Notes: a model not told the origin generated them from the sequence alone. DNA of 64,000 bases from Segetibacter koreensis DSM 18137 (GCF_000374045.1 NZ_KB893322.1:62305-126304), one strand, 5' to 3'. Positions 45,793 through 54,623 are shown, counted from the first letter of the stretch. A program made the numbers and translations.

Positions 45793-47258
45793 TATTGGGA
45801 ATAATGATATCAATTTTACTTGTTGGTGGACTTCTTTGTTGGTTAACAGCAAAGTGGAATATTCAACTTACCAAATGGATAGCACTACTGGCGGTATTAA
45901 TCGATTTTGCTCTAATTAGTAATATTTGGTCGCAACATCCAACAACAACATCAACTGGTTCAAATGCGTGGTTTATCAATTTCCAGGCAAACTGGATTCC
46001 TTCTTTTGGTATCACCTTTCATCTTGCATTAGATGGTCTTAGTACCATCTTATTGTTGCTTACTTTTTTCCTTGGAATCTTGGCTGTCCTTTGTTCATGG
46101 AACGAGATAAAAGAACGGATAGGATTTTATTATTTCAACCTTTTATGGACCCTTGCTGGAATTAGTGGCGTCTTTGTAGCACTCGACCTATTCCTGTTTT
46201 ATTTTTTCTGGGAAGTTATGCTGATACCGATGTTTTTCTTAATCGGAATTTGGGGAGATAGCAACCGAAGATACGCAGCTTACAAATTTTTCATCTTTAC
46301 TCAAGCCGGCGGATTACTAATGCTGATTGCTATACTTGCTTTGTACTTTATTCATGGCGCGCAAACGGGAACTTATTCTTATGATTATTTAAGCCTGTTA
46401 AATACTAAACTTACACCTTCTGCCGCTGGTTGGATTATGTCTGGTTTTCTCATCGCTTTTGTGATAAAATTACCAATGGTTCCTTTTCATAACTGGTTGC
46501 CTGACGCACACAGTGAAGCACCGACAGCAGGCAGTCTAATACTTGCCGGATTGCTGCTAAAAACAGGCGCATATGGAATTATAAGATTTGTGTTGCCATT
46601 GTTTCCAGATGCATCAGCAGGTATAGCATGGTGGGCAATATTGTTTGGAGTAATCGGCATTGTGTATGGAGCTATGATGGCTTTTTCACAAACAGATATA
46701 AAAAGGTTGATAGCATATACTTCAGTAAGCCATATGGGGTTTGTATTAGTGGGAATTTTCGCTTTTACTGAAATGGCGATGCAGGGAGTTGTGATGCAAA
46801 TAATTACCCACGGAATAAGCACTGGGGCACTGTTCGTGATGGCAGGCATGCTAAAGGAACGGCTGCATACAAGGGACATCGGAAGAATGGGAGGATTGTG
46901 GACGTCCATGCCGCGAATGGGAGGGGTAGCGCTATTATTCACAATGGCTTCTTTGGGATTGCCGGTATTAGGAAATTTTATTGCCGAGTTTTTAATATTA
47001 ATGGGGACATTTTTAGTAAATGTGCCTTTAACGGTAATTGCTACCCTCGGATTAGTTTTCTCTGCGTTGTACTCCTTGCGTCTAATGCAAAAAGTATTTC
47101 TTGGACCGGTTGCGGTTCAACAAGCTGTGCGAGATTTAAGTGTGAGAGAAATCGTTATCATGTCAGTATTAACGATAAGCATTGTTTTGTTAGGGTTGTA
47201 TCCGCAACCGGTGATAGACATGGCGAAGACTATGGTGAATGACGTTGTAAGAAGATGA
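45789..47258 (+). CDS. nuoM: NADH-quinone oxidoreductase subunit M
   Basis: Antiporter-like proton channel subunit, 489 residues, 14 spans. Landmarks: FHLALDGLSTILLLLTFFLG, FYFFWEVMLIPMFFLIGIWG with the channel Glu, LPMVPFHNWLPDAHSEAPTAGSLILAG with the Lys and TPxH-like part, SQTDIKRLIAYTSVSHMGFV. The start is the ATG at 45789, which overlaps the nuoL TGA by four bases; the TTG at 45729 opening the frame is inside nuoL and not needed. Confidence 0.95.
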   Translation: MILGIMISILLVGGLLCWLTAKWNIQLTKWIALLAVLIDFALISNIWSQHPTTTSTGSNAWFINFQANWIPSFGITFHLALDGLSTILLLLTFFLGILAVLCSWNEIKERIGFYYFNLLWTLAGISGVFVALDLFLFYFFWEVMLIPMFFLIGIWGDSNRRYAAYKFFIFTQAGGLLMLIAILALYFIHGAQTGTYSYDYLSLLNTKLTPSAAGWIMSGFLIAFVIKLPMVPFHNWLPDAHSEAPTAGSLILAGLLLKTGAYGIIRFVLPLFPDASAGIAWWAILFGVIGIVYGAMMAFSQTDIKRLIAYTSVSHMGFVLVGIFAFTEMAMQGVVMQIITHGISTGALFVMAGMLKERLHTRDIGRMGGLWTSMPRMGGVALLFTMASLGLPVLGNFIAEFLILMGTFLVNVPLTVIATLGLVFSALYSLRLMQKVFLGPVAVQQAVRDLSVREIVIMSVLTISIVLLGLYPQPVIDMAKTMVNDVVRR

Positions 47259-47265
47259 GCCCCGG

Positions 47266-47275
47266 CCCTAAAGGG
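47266..47275. repeat. intergenic repeat family C, short copy
   Basis: CCCTAAAGGG in the context GAGCCCCGGCCCTAAAGGGA, starting right at the nuoM stop. A shortened version of the element after nuoI. With the hairpin it could affect transcript stability between nuoM and nuoN. Confidence 0.45.
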
Positions 47276-47313
47276 AGAAAAACAAATGCTTTAAACTTAT
47301 TTAATTTAAAGTT

Positions 47314-48741
47314 ATGACATCACTTCAATTTTATGGATTACTTCCTTTTATAGTACTTGCCATAGCTTCTGTGGTTGTGATATTGCTGATAGCATTTAAA
47401 CAAAGTCATACACTGATACAGGTGACAGGTTTTGGGATGATGTGTTTAGTCATTTTTTCTATGTGGTATGTTCGAGATAGACTGCCTGTTGACGTGCCGC
47501 CGCTATTTGTCGTTGATGGGTTTGCAGCAGTATTTACAGGCTTGATTGTTTTTTGTGTTTTGGTCGTAGGACTGCTTTCTTTTATTTATTTTGAAGAACG
47601 GGAAGAAAATCCAAAAGAATATTACATCCTTCTTTTTCTTAGTACGCTAGGTGCTGCCACCCTTACTATCAGCAGACATTTTATTTCTTTCTTCTTAGGA
47701 TTGGAAATTTTAAGCGTGAGTTTATATGCACTTATTGCCTATCTGCGTACCCGTAATAATGCTGTAGAAGCCGGGATGAAATATCTTGTACTCGCGGCTT
47801 TATCATCCGCTTTTCTTTTATTTGGTATGGCTCTTATTTACATGGAAACCGGTACTATGGATTTTGCCACAATAGCCCGTACAATTAGTACTTCATATTC
47901 TCCCCTATTTATTACCGGCATGGGAATGATGGTTGTTGCAATCGGGTTTAAACTTGCATTAGTGCCTTTTCATTTATGGGCTGCAGATGTGTACCAGGGA
48001 GCTCCATCACCGGTTACTTCATTTATAGCAACAGTATCAAAAATCGGTGTTTTTGCCGTATTGCTGCGTTTTGCACAAGCAGTTCAATTACAAAAATATC
48101 CTTCGGCTCTTTACATTTTTGCGGGTCTCGCTATTGTATCAATGATTATCGGTAACGTACTTGCCCTGCAACAGCAGAATATTAAACGATTGTTGGCCTA
48201 TTCATCAATCGCTCATTTCGGTTATTTGCTGGTTGCTTTTTTGCCGGGGAATGCGGCAGGTGTGCAAGCGGCTATTTTTTATCTTTCTGCTTATTCGATT
48301 ACTTTATTGGCAGCGTTTGGTTGTATTACTATGCTATCGACAAAAGAAAAAGATGCTGAAAGCCCAGATTTTTATCGTGGGTTATTTTGGCAAAACCCAA
48401 TCCTGGCTGCCGTTCTTACTGTTGTTATGTTATCCCTTGCAGGTATTCCGCTTACCGGGGGATTTATGGGAAAATTTATGGTATTAACTTCTGGTGTTCA
48501 ACAACAGTTGTGGTTCCCTGTGATTGTACTAGTAGTAACAAGTGTCCTTGGCTTGTATTACTATTTGCGTATTATCAGCTTACTATTTGCAGAAGCACCG
48601 GCAGCAGGATTGAGAGAGAAAAACCTTCATCCCTTTTTTAATTTCGTCACTTATACAGCACTGGTTGTGCTGGCTTTATTGTTACTGGGAATAGGGATTC
48701 TCCCTGGATTGCTTATTGATGGCATTAGGCAGTTTTTATAG
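47314..48741 (+). CDS. nuoN: NADH-quinone oxidoreductase subunit N
   Basis: Third antiporter-like subunit, 475 residues, 14 spans, last gene of the operon. Landmarks: FFLGLEILSVSLYALIAYLR, RNNAVEAGMKYLVLAALSSAFLLFGMALIY, KLALVPFHLWAADVYQGAPSPVTSFIATVSK, NIKRLLAYSSIAHFGYLLVAF and LAGIPLTGGFMGKF. No clear terminator is visible after the stop. Confidence 0.96.
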   Translation: MTSLQFYGLLPFIVLAIASVVVILLIAFKQSHTLIQVTGFGMMCLVIFSMWYVRDRLPVDVPPLFVVDGFAAVFTGLIVFCVLVVGLLSFIYFEEREENPKEYYILLFLSTLGAATLTISRHFISFFLGLEILSVSLYALIAYLRTRNNAVEAGMKYLVLAALSSAFLLFGMALIYMETGTMDFATIARTISTSYSPLFITGMGMMVVAIGFKLALVPFHLWAADVYQGAPSPVTSFIATVSKIGVFAVLLRFAQAVQLQKYPSALYIFAGLAIVSMIIGNVLALQQQNIKRLLAYSSIAHFGYLLVAFLPGNAAGVQAAIFYLSAYSITLLAAFGCITMLSTKEKDAESPDFYRGLFWQNPILAAVLTVVMLSLAGIPLTGGFMGKFMVLTSGVQQQLWFPVIVLVVTSVLGLYYYLRIISLLFAEAPAAGLREKNLHPFFNFVTYTALVVLALLLLGIGILPGLLIDGIRQFL

Positions 48742-48819
48742 TGTGGTGCTGAGCCATTTAAATTTACCCATGTAAAAATCCTAAACAGTCACAAATACGT
48801 GAATCAGATTATCATGAAA

Positions 48820-49320
48820 TTATTGTTTTTTATAAGCTTTTTGAGAGAGTGAAGATTTAGAAAGTGAATCCATTTTGTAGACTACGGAGTCCAATCGCTG
48901 TTTTAGTTCCTTATATTCTTTATCTCCTTTCTGCTTATCTATTAGCCATATTATAATGGCTACTGCCAAAGTGATTATACCAGTAATTACCCCTTTAAAC
49001 CATTCATATCGAACAGGGTATTTTTCATGCCAAGACTTGAGCTTATAATTTGGATTTTTTGTTATGATGCATTGAGTAATTTCTCCTCTTGGAATTATTT
49101 TGTATTGATATTGGTCTATATATATGGAAGTTATTTTTGAACATATACCTTCCATCAATGTAGCCGTTATACGTAAGTCATACCTCGGACTTTGATTTTG
49201 TTTTTGATCCCTAAACTTCGCAAGAACATCTCCAACACTAACGCTATAGTCCGAGTCGATCTTATCCAAAATCTCTTTTATTATTTTCGCCTTGTCCTTT
49301 TCTTCAATAATTGTTTCCAT
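48820..49320 (-). CDS. hypothetical protein with one membrane span
   Basis: 166-residue protein that I do not recognise. The N-terminal half (METIIEEKDKAKIIKEILDK, GDVLAKFRDQKQNQSPRYDL) looks soluble and charged; a middle part has RITATLMEGICSKITSIYID and PRGEITQCIITKN. One membrane span lies near residues 112-132 (GVITGIITLAVAIIIWLI), and the C-terminal 35 residues (KEYKELKQRLDSVVYKMDSL) probably form a coiled coil. The ATG at 49320 is preferred over a TTG eight codons upstream. It lies between nuoN (convergent) and the ergothioneine operon (same strand, about 130 bases after egtD), with no sign of a link to either. Confidence 0.65.
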   Translation of the reverse strand: METIIEEKDKAKIIKEILDKIDSDYSVSVGDVLAKFRDQKQNQSPRYDLRITATLMEGICSKITSIYIDQYQYKIIPRGEITQCIITKNPNYKLKSWHEKYPVRYEWFKGVITGIITLAVAIIIWLIDKQKGDKEYKELKQRLDSVVYKMDSLSKSSLSQKAYKKQ

Positions 49321-49448
49321 ATCAATTTCGGTTAGCTGAACCAATTATACTTATAAAGACTCCCCCGTTGGATGTCTTTGTATCCTCAATAATCAAACTG
49401 ACAGTACCAAAATTCAATATTCATTTTCAGTTAAATAATAATTGAACC

Positions 49449-50387
49449 TCACACACACTCCCAAATCGTATCTAAAAACCATTTTTTTGCGTCAAAAAAA
49501 TGAGCCTTTGGTGTAAAGCCACTTTTCTTTGCTAATTCATCCGTTTGTTCTAATGTATATTTCTGGGCTATTTCCATAAATATCGTCTCCCCTTCTGCAA
49601 AATTAAACGTGTTATCTGCAATCTCTACTTTTTGATTTTTTGCGCTTACAACGTAACTTTTACATGCTCCTGTCGCGGGGTCATAAGTGGGATAATGATA
49701 AAAATTTTTTATTTTAAAATTTCCACCTAAATCATTATTTATTCTCTTTAAGAGATTAAGATTAAATTGTCTTGTATAGCCTGACTTATCATTATAAGCG
49801 TCAAGAACTTTTATAGGGTCTTTCTTTAAATCAAATCCAACTAAAACAAGGTCTCCAGGTACTAAATGTTGTCGCATCAATTTACAAAAATCTCCTGCTT
49901 TATCCATCGGCACGTTTCCTATGTTGCCACCTAGAAACAAAACGACTTTTATTTTATTTGATAATGTTTTGGCCTTTTCAAGCATCTCAAAATACTCGCC
50001 TTTTAAGCCATGAAACTGCAATCCGGCAAGTTTTTTAGGAAGGGTTGAATGAAGCAGGTTGATAACGTTTTCAGAAATATCAACAGGAAAATATGTGAAT
50101 TTTACCTTTTTAGCTAAAAGACCTTTGAGCAAATGAACTGACTTTGTTGCATCGCCTGCGCCTAGTTCTACTATGTCAAATTCTTTGCTATGCCTGCTTA
50201 AGATTGATACCAGTTCATCTGTTTGCTTTGTGAAAATTTCCATTTCACATTTAGTAGGATAATACTCCTTACACTTCATTATCTTTTGAAACAATGCATC
50301 ACCCTCCGCATTATAAAAATATTTTGATTGAAGAAATTTATCTTTTGCAGATAATCCTTTCAAAACATCCTCTAAGAATTGATTCAT
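49449..50387 (-). CDS. egtD: L-histidine N(alpha)-methyltransferase EgtD
   Basis: SAM-dependent enzyme that trimethylates histidine to hercynine, the first step of ergothioneine synthesis. 312 residues. Signatures: KYFYNAEGDALFQKIMKCKEYYPTKCE, SAM motif IVELGAGDATKSVHLLKGL, FLGGNIGNVP (with the substrate-amino-binding Asn region), GFDLKKDP and the late GETIFMEIAQKYT. In the mycobacterial enzyme the last motif carries Glu and Ser that hold the imidazole; here Glu272 is kept, but the Ser position reads Ala274, so substrate binding may differ slightly. Last gene of the operon, six bases after egtB. Confidence 0.9.
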   Translation of the reverse strand: MNQFLEDVLKGLSAKDKFLQSKYFYNAEGDALFQKIMKCKEYYPTKCEMEIFTKQTDELVSILSRHSKEFDIVELGAGDATKSVHLLKGLLAKKVKFTYFPVDISENVINLLHSTLPKKLAGLQFHGLKGEYFEMLEKAKTLSNKIKVVLFLGGNIGNVPMDKAGDFCKLMRQHLVPGDLVLVGFDLKKDPIKVLDAYNDKSGYTRQFNLNLLKRINNDLGGNFKIKNFYHYPTYDPATGACKSYVVSAKNQKVEIADNTFNFAEGETIFMEIAQKYTLEQTDELAKKSGFTPKAHFFDAKKWFLDTIWECV

Positions 50388-50393
50388 GATTTT

Positions 50394-51557
50394 TTATTGT
50401 GCCAACCTGATACCGGTATATTGCCAGCGCAGGTGCGGATGAAAAAAGTTGCGGTAAGTTTTGCGGCTATGCCCGGGAGAAGTTACCTCAGAGGCTCCGC
50501 GCAGTACTTTTTGATTGACCATAAATTTGCCGTTGTATTCACCAATTGCTCCTGGTGCTTTTTTAAAGCCAGGATAAGGCAGATAAGCACTCTCGGTCCA
50601 CTCCCACCGGCTACCCCATTCAAATTTATCGGCGGCTACTTCCCATTCAAATTCAGTCGGCAAACGCATTCCTTTCCATGCTGCAAATGCTGAGGCTTCG
50701 TAAAAACTGATGTGATTAAGTATGCCTTCCGCATCAACAGGTATCAATCCCTCTAAAGTATAATGATGCCATTTGCCATCCACCAGATGCCAGTACATAG
50801 GAGATTGAATATTATTGTTTTTTACCCAATCTAAACCTTCTGCATGCCATAGTGTAAAATCTCTATATTCTCCTGCTTCAATAAATTCAATGAATTCACC
50901 ATTGGTAATTAGATTCTTTGATATTTGATATTGAGGCAGGTAAACTTTGTGTCGGCCCAATTCATTATCAAAGCAAAAACCATTTCCGTTATACCCTATT
51001 TCGTATATCCCTTCATCAATAATTATCGAGCCTCCGACAGAAGTGTTTTTAATAGTTTTAGAAGCATCTTTTTTATATGAAGGAAATAATGGATTATTAC
51101 CAAGAATATATTTTATATCAGTGTACAAAAGCTCCTGGTGTTGCTCTTCATGATTAAATCCAAGCTCCAATAATTCTTCCACATCTTCACTGCAGCCACA
51201 TTCTATCAGCTTTATCATGGCTTCGTCAACATATTTGCGATAGCGTTTAACATCCAGAACTGTTGGCCTGCTTAAGTTTCCCCTATCGGTGCGTATTACT
51301 CTTGCACCAACTGTTTCGTAATAACTATTAAATACATAATTATAATCAGGATTAAACTCCTGGTATCCGTTATAAAAGTTTTTTAAAATAAAAGTCTCAA
51401 AAAACCATGTTGTATGTCCAATATGCCATTTCGGTGGACTGACATCGGCTACAGGCTGTACAACATAATCTTCAGTTTCCAGCGGTTCACAAATGTCTTC
51501 AGTTCTTTTTCTTACAGCTATATATCTATCTAAAACAGTCATTTTTTCAATTGTCAT
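50394..51557 (-). CDS. egtB: ergothioneine sulfoxide synthase EgtB
   Basis: Non-heme iron enzyme that joins hercynine with cysteine or gamma-glutamylcysteine to a sulfoxide. 387 residues. The N-terminal DinB-like domain gives the iron ligands His48 (KWHIGHTTWFFE), His136 and His140 (FNHEEQHQELL). The C-terminal FGE-sulfatase domain has YEIGYNGNGFCFDNE, LITNGEFIEFIEAGEY, MRLPTEFEWEVAAD, WEWTESAYLPYPGF and RKTYRNFFHPHLRWQYTGIRLA. Length and layout fit EgtB, not the longer OvoA. No egtA/egtC/egtE in the operon, so a cysteine-using EgtB and an unlinked lyase are likely. The ATG overlaps the transporter stop by 11 bases; an ATG at 51542 is an alternative. Confidence 0.9.
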   Translation of the reverse strand: MTIEKMTVLDRYIAVRKRTEDICEPLETEDYVVQPVADVSPPKWHIGHTTWFFETFILKNFYNGYQEFNPDYNYVFNSYYETVGARVIRTDRGNLSRPTVLDVKRYRKYVDEAMIKLIECGCSEDVEELLELGFNHEEQHQELLYTDIKYILGNNPLFPSYKKDASKTIKNTSVGGSIIIDEGIYEIGYNGNGFCFDNELGRHKVYLPQYQISKNLITNGEFIEFIEAGEYRDFTLWHAEGLDWVKNNNIQSPMYWHLVDGKWHHYTLEGLIPVDAEGILNHISFYEASAFAAWKGMRLPTEFEWEVAADKFEWGSRWEWTESAYLPYPGFKKAPGAIGEYNGKFMVNQKVLRGASEVTSPGHSRKTYRNFFHPHLRWQYTGIRLAQ

Positions 51558-53118
51558 CTATATACATTTTTAATTCGGAAATGGTTCGAATTTTTAAATC
51601 CGAAGCCTGCTTTTTTCTCATCATTAATGTATAAGCATTATTAAACCCAATAGGTTTCAACCATTTAATATGGTATTTCCTCATAAACTCTTTTTGCACA
51701 AAATCAAATACGCTTTCTTTGTTTCCAATTATACTTTGAATAGTATGGTTGTCTGGCTGCAAAACTACCAGCAATCCTGTTCCGGTATATTCAGGATACA
51801 AATCAATCTGGTCATTTGTTAAAGCATCGAAACAAATTTTAGTTCCCCCTAATCCAGTTTTTGTTTCTACACTTAAATCTGTATTTCCTTTCAACAAAAT
51901 AGCATATATCTGTAATAAAATATATTGTTCTCCAAATATTTTTGACCCCATCTGTATTATTCCCTTTTTTCCATTCCGGGGTTTTTTATACAGTTTTTGT
52001 TGAGTCAAAAAATCCCTAGCTACTTTTTCCGGTGATTGCTTAAGGTAGTCTACTCTATAATTAAGCTCTGTCATTATTGAATCGTTAATTTTTCCTGACA
52101 GAATATTTAATGCAGGTTCAAGCTCAGGATATTTCTCTAGAACCTCTTCCCTTACAATAGGTGCAGCATAATACGGTGGAAATATTGTTTTATCATCCTT
52201 AAGCACAACAAGATCATACGCTTTTAACCTGCCATCTGTACTGTAACCGCTAATAACATCAAGCTGTTTTTCATAAGCTGCTTTGTACATAACAGCATCA
52301 CTAATAACTACTGTTCTGATGTTTAATCCGTACTTATTTTTCAGCCCAAGATAACCATCGCTTCTGCCCATAAATTCGGGTGTAAAGCCGGCAAGCATTT
52401 TACTACCAATAGCTGAAGGAAGCAGGTAAAATGACGAAAGAGCAATTAAAATTATCGGAATAGCTATAAAAGCTGTTTTTGCTTTTTTTATATTAAAATG
52501 TTGTGCTTTTGCAAGAAGAAAATCGAAAATGATGGCAAGCAAAGCAGCGGGAATAGCTCCGGCCAAAATCATATTAGTGTTATTCAATGCAATTCCGCCA
52601 AATATAAATTCGCCTAGCCCACCGGCAGCAATATAGGCGGCGAGCGTCGCTACACCAACATTAATAACCGTTGCGGTTCTAATTCCTGCAAGAATAACAG
52701 GCATAGCCAGAGGAAGTTCTACTTTAAAAAGAATTTGCGAAGGACTCATTCCCATTCCTTTTGCTGCATCGGTTACGGCTGCATTTACTCCAATTATTCC
52801 TGTATAAGTATTTCGGATAATAGGCAAAAAAGCGTACAGCATCAGTGCAACAATAGCAGGCCTTGCCCCGATACCTAAAAGAGGAATCATGAAACCAAGC
52901 AGTGCGATACTTGGAATGGTTTGTAAAATCCCGGCAATTCCAAGTACTGGACCGCTCCATTTCTTTTTTCTGCTTATCCAGATACCGGTAGGGATTCCTA
53001 TTAATATTGATAAAAACAATGAAATAAAGGTTAACCCGATATGAGCAAGGGTCTGCTGCAGCAATTTATCTGATTGCTGAGCCATAAAGTTCCAGAGGGT
53101 TTGCTGTTGCTCATTCAT
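51547..53118 (-). CDS. ABC permease fused to permuted OpuAC-type binding domain
   Basis: 523-residue fusion. Residues about 15-235 are a permease of the OpuCB/ProW kind with six spans and the EAA loop GMSPSQILFKVELPLAMPVI; FGGIALNNTNMILAGAIPAALLAI is also typical. The rest is an OpuAC/ProX-like binding domain in permuted order: residues 240-375 carry the canonical second half (GFTPEFMGRSDGYLGLKNKYG, GYSTDGRLKAYDLVVLKDD, FPPYYAAPIVRE, LNYRVD, ARDFL) and residues 386-523 the first half (IQMGSKIFGEQYILLQIYAI, GLGGTKICFDAL, DLYPEYTGTGL, WLKPIGFNNAYTLMMR, IRTISEL). EgtU-type ergothioneine transporters have a comparable permease-binder fusion. With egtB and egtD in the same operon, ergothioneine (or hercynine) is the likely ligand; betaine or carnitine is the alternative. 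Confidence 0.85.
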   Translation of the reverse strand: MNEQQQTLWNFMAQQSDKLLQQTLAHIGLTFISLFLSILIGIPTGIWISRKKKWSGPVLGIAGILQTIPSIALLGFMIPLLGIGARPAIVALMLYAFLPIIRNTYTGIIGVNAAVTDAAKGMGMSPSQILFKVELPLAMPVILAGIRTATVINVGVATLAAYIAAGGLGEFIFGGIALNNTNMILAGAIPAALLAIIFDFLLAKAQHFNIKKAKTAFIAIPIILIALSSFYLLPSAIGSKMLAGFTPEFMGRSDGYLGLKNKYGLNIRTVVISDAVMYKAAYEKQLDVISGYSTDGRLKAYDLVVLKDDKTIFPPYYAAPIVREEVLEKYPELEPALNILSGKINDSIMTELNYRVDYLKQSPEKVARDFLTQQKLYKKPRNGKKGIIQMGSKIFGEQYILLQIYAILLKGNTDLSVETKTGLGGTKICFDALTNDQIDLYPEYTGTGLLVVLQPDNHTIQSIIGNKESVFDFVQKEFMRKYHIKWLKPIGFNNAYTLMMRKKQASDLKIRTISELKMYIDDN

Positions 53119-54076
53119 GGTTAAACGAATTTTTATACTGTGTATAAGCTGCCATTAACGAAGCAATTTCAATTTGTTTTTTATCATTGTTATTAATAGA
53201 AACAAATCTTTCAAAACCTTGCTGTCTGGCTGATACAGTTTCTAAGACCTGCCATAAACTATTTTCTGGCGAAATTTTGTTTTCATTAGTTCCATCAATC
53301 GCTTTTGGCAAAAGCGACCAAATATCATTAATAAAAATATTTTCAAGCTCAAGCTGAAAATGTTGTTCTTTTATAAAAGAGCGTACAAAATCATTTATAG
53401 GATTAAATAACAAATCTGTTGCTTTCCCTATTTGCACAATCTTACCTTTATCCATGAGGCAGACACGGTCACCTAATTCAAAAGCTTCCTGCACATCGTG
53501 TGTAACCATTAAGATCGTTTTACGTTTCAATTCATCGAGGGTTGTAAATTCTTTTCGAATGCCTACACGTGTAACAGGGTCAAGCGCTCCCAGAGGTTCA
53601 TCCATTAATAAAACCGGCGGGTATGCCGCCAACGCCCGGGCAAGTCCTACCCTTTGTTGCTGACCTCCACTTAGCTGCGACGGATATAAATCTCCCAATG
53701 TTTGCGACAATTGCAATTTTTCCAGTAATTCCCTGGTCCGGTTAATTATTTTGTCTTTACTCCATTTCAACAAGTTAGGAACAATAGAAATATTCTCGGC
53801 AACTGTGTAGTGCGGAAACAACCCATGATGCTGCAAAACATAACCTATTCCCCGCCGCATTTTTTCTGCAGGCTGTTCGAGTATGTTTTGCCCGTTTACA
53901 ACAATTTTTCCCGAAGATGGTTCTACCAGCCTGTTTATCATACGAAGTGTAGTTGTTTTGCCACATCCGCTTGTACCCAGCAGCACTACAGTTTCACCTT
54001 CTTTTACCTCGAAAGAAATATCATCTACCGCTTTTGTGCTTTTATAAAATTTACTTACATTTTTAAGTCGTATCAT
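53111..54076 (-). CDS. ABC transporter ATPase (OpuCA/ProV/EgtV-like)
   Basis: 321-residue ATPase, first gene of the ergothioneine operon. Walker A is LLGTSGCGKTTTLRM (about 32-46), signature LSGGQQQRVGLARAL (about 138), Walker B VLLMDEPLGALDPVTR (about 157), switch MVTHDVQEAFELGDR. RMINRLVEPSSGKI and GYVLQHHGLFPHYTVAENI are typical of the osmoprotectant-type subfamily. The C-terminal 80 residues are where OpuCA has CBS domains; here they look reduced (ETVSARQQGFERFVSI). The stop overlaps the start of the permease (ATGAATGA, 8 bases), so subunits are coupled. Confidence 0.9.
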   Translation of the reverse strand: MIRLKNVSKFYKSTKAVDDISFEVKEGETVVLLGTSGCGKTTTLRMINRLVEPSSGKIVVNGQNILEQPAEKMRRGIGYVLQHHGLFPHYTVAENISIVPNLLKWSKDKIINRTRELLEKLQLSQTLGDLYPSQLSGGQQQRVGLARALAAYPPVLLMDEPLGALDPVTRVGIRKEFTTLDELKRKTILMVTHDVQEAFELGDRVCLMDKGKIVQIGKATDLLFNPINDFVRSFIKEQHFQLELENIFINDIWSLLPKAIDGTNENKISPENSLWQVLETVSARQQGFERFVSINNNDKKQIEIASLMAAYTQYKNSFNHE

Positions 54077-54290
54077 TTATTTCTTTCTCTGTTATTGCTA
54101 AGGAGCTCGTGTTAAGGTAATAATTTTAATTTAAATGATTAACTACAGAAAAATGTAGAAATAGTAAAACTTTTAAGCGGGAAAAAAGTTTCACAGTGAC
54201 TTTAATCAACTGGAATTATACGGACTTCTGTAAAAGATGGCATATAATTTTCAGCAAATAGTATTTTAGATCATTGCAAAAATAACAATT

Positions 54291-54623
54291 ATGATAAAAG
54301 ATAATAGTGGCCTTGACAGGCTCGACGAAAAAGACAATATAAAGTCTTCTTTAGGAAATATTGAAGAAGACAAGCAAAATAGCGAACATAAGGTTAAAGT
54401 ACAGGGTACAACCTTTACAGAAGAGGAAATTGAAGAAGCAAACAAACCTCAGCCTAATGTAATTCTTGATAAAGTAGGTGGAGCAGGCAGTTCGGCCAGT
54501 TATGGGACAGCGCAACGTGATAGTGAACGGGTAGAAGACAGGGCAAATGAAGCGCCCGACTCCACAGACAGCAATACCGGGGGAATAATTGCAGGCGCTG
54601 CAAAAGGCACGAGCCAGTCATAG
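54291..54623 (+). CDS. small disordered acidic protein
   Basis: 110-residue hydrophilic protein without a membrane or globular part. It is rich in Asp, Glu, Asn and Ser (GLDRLDEKDNIKSSLGNIEE, TFTEEEIEEANKPQPN) and ends with a Gly/Ala-rich section (VGGAGSSASYGTAQRDSERV, GGIIAGAAKGTSQS). EEIEEAN is echoed by YIEEANN in the acidic protein at 58582-58965. It is probably intrinsically disordered; a stress-related role is only a guess. A strong terminator follows 19 bases after the stop, which supports it as an expressed gene. Confidence 0.65.
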   Translation: MIKDNSGLDRLDEKDNIKSSLGNIEEDKQNSEHKVKVQGTTFTEEEIEEANKPQPNVILDKVGGAGSSASYGTAQRDSERVEDRANEAPDSTDSNTGGIIAGAAKGTSQS

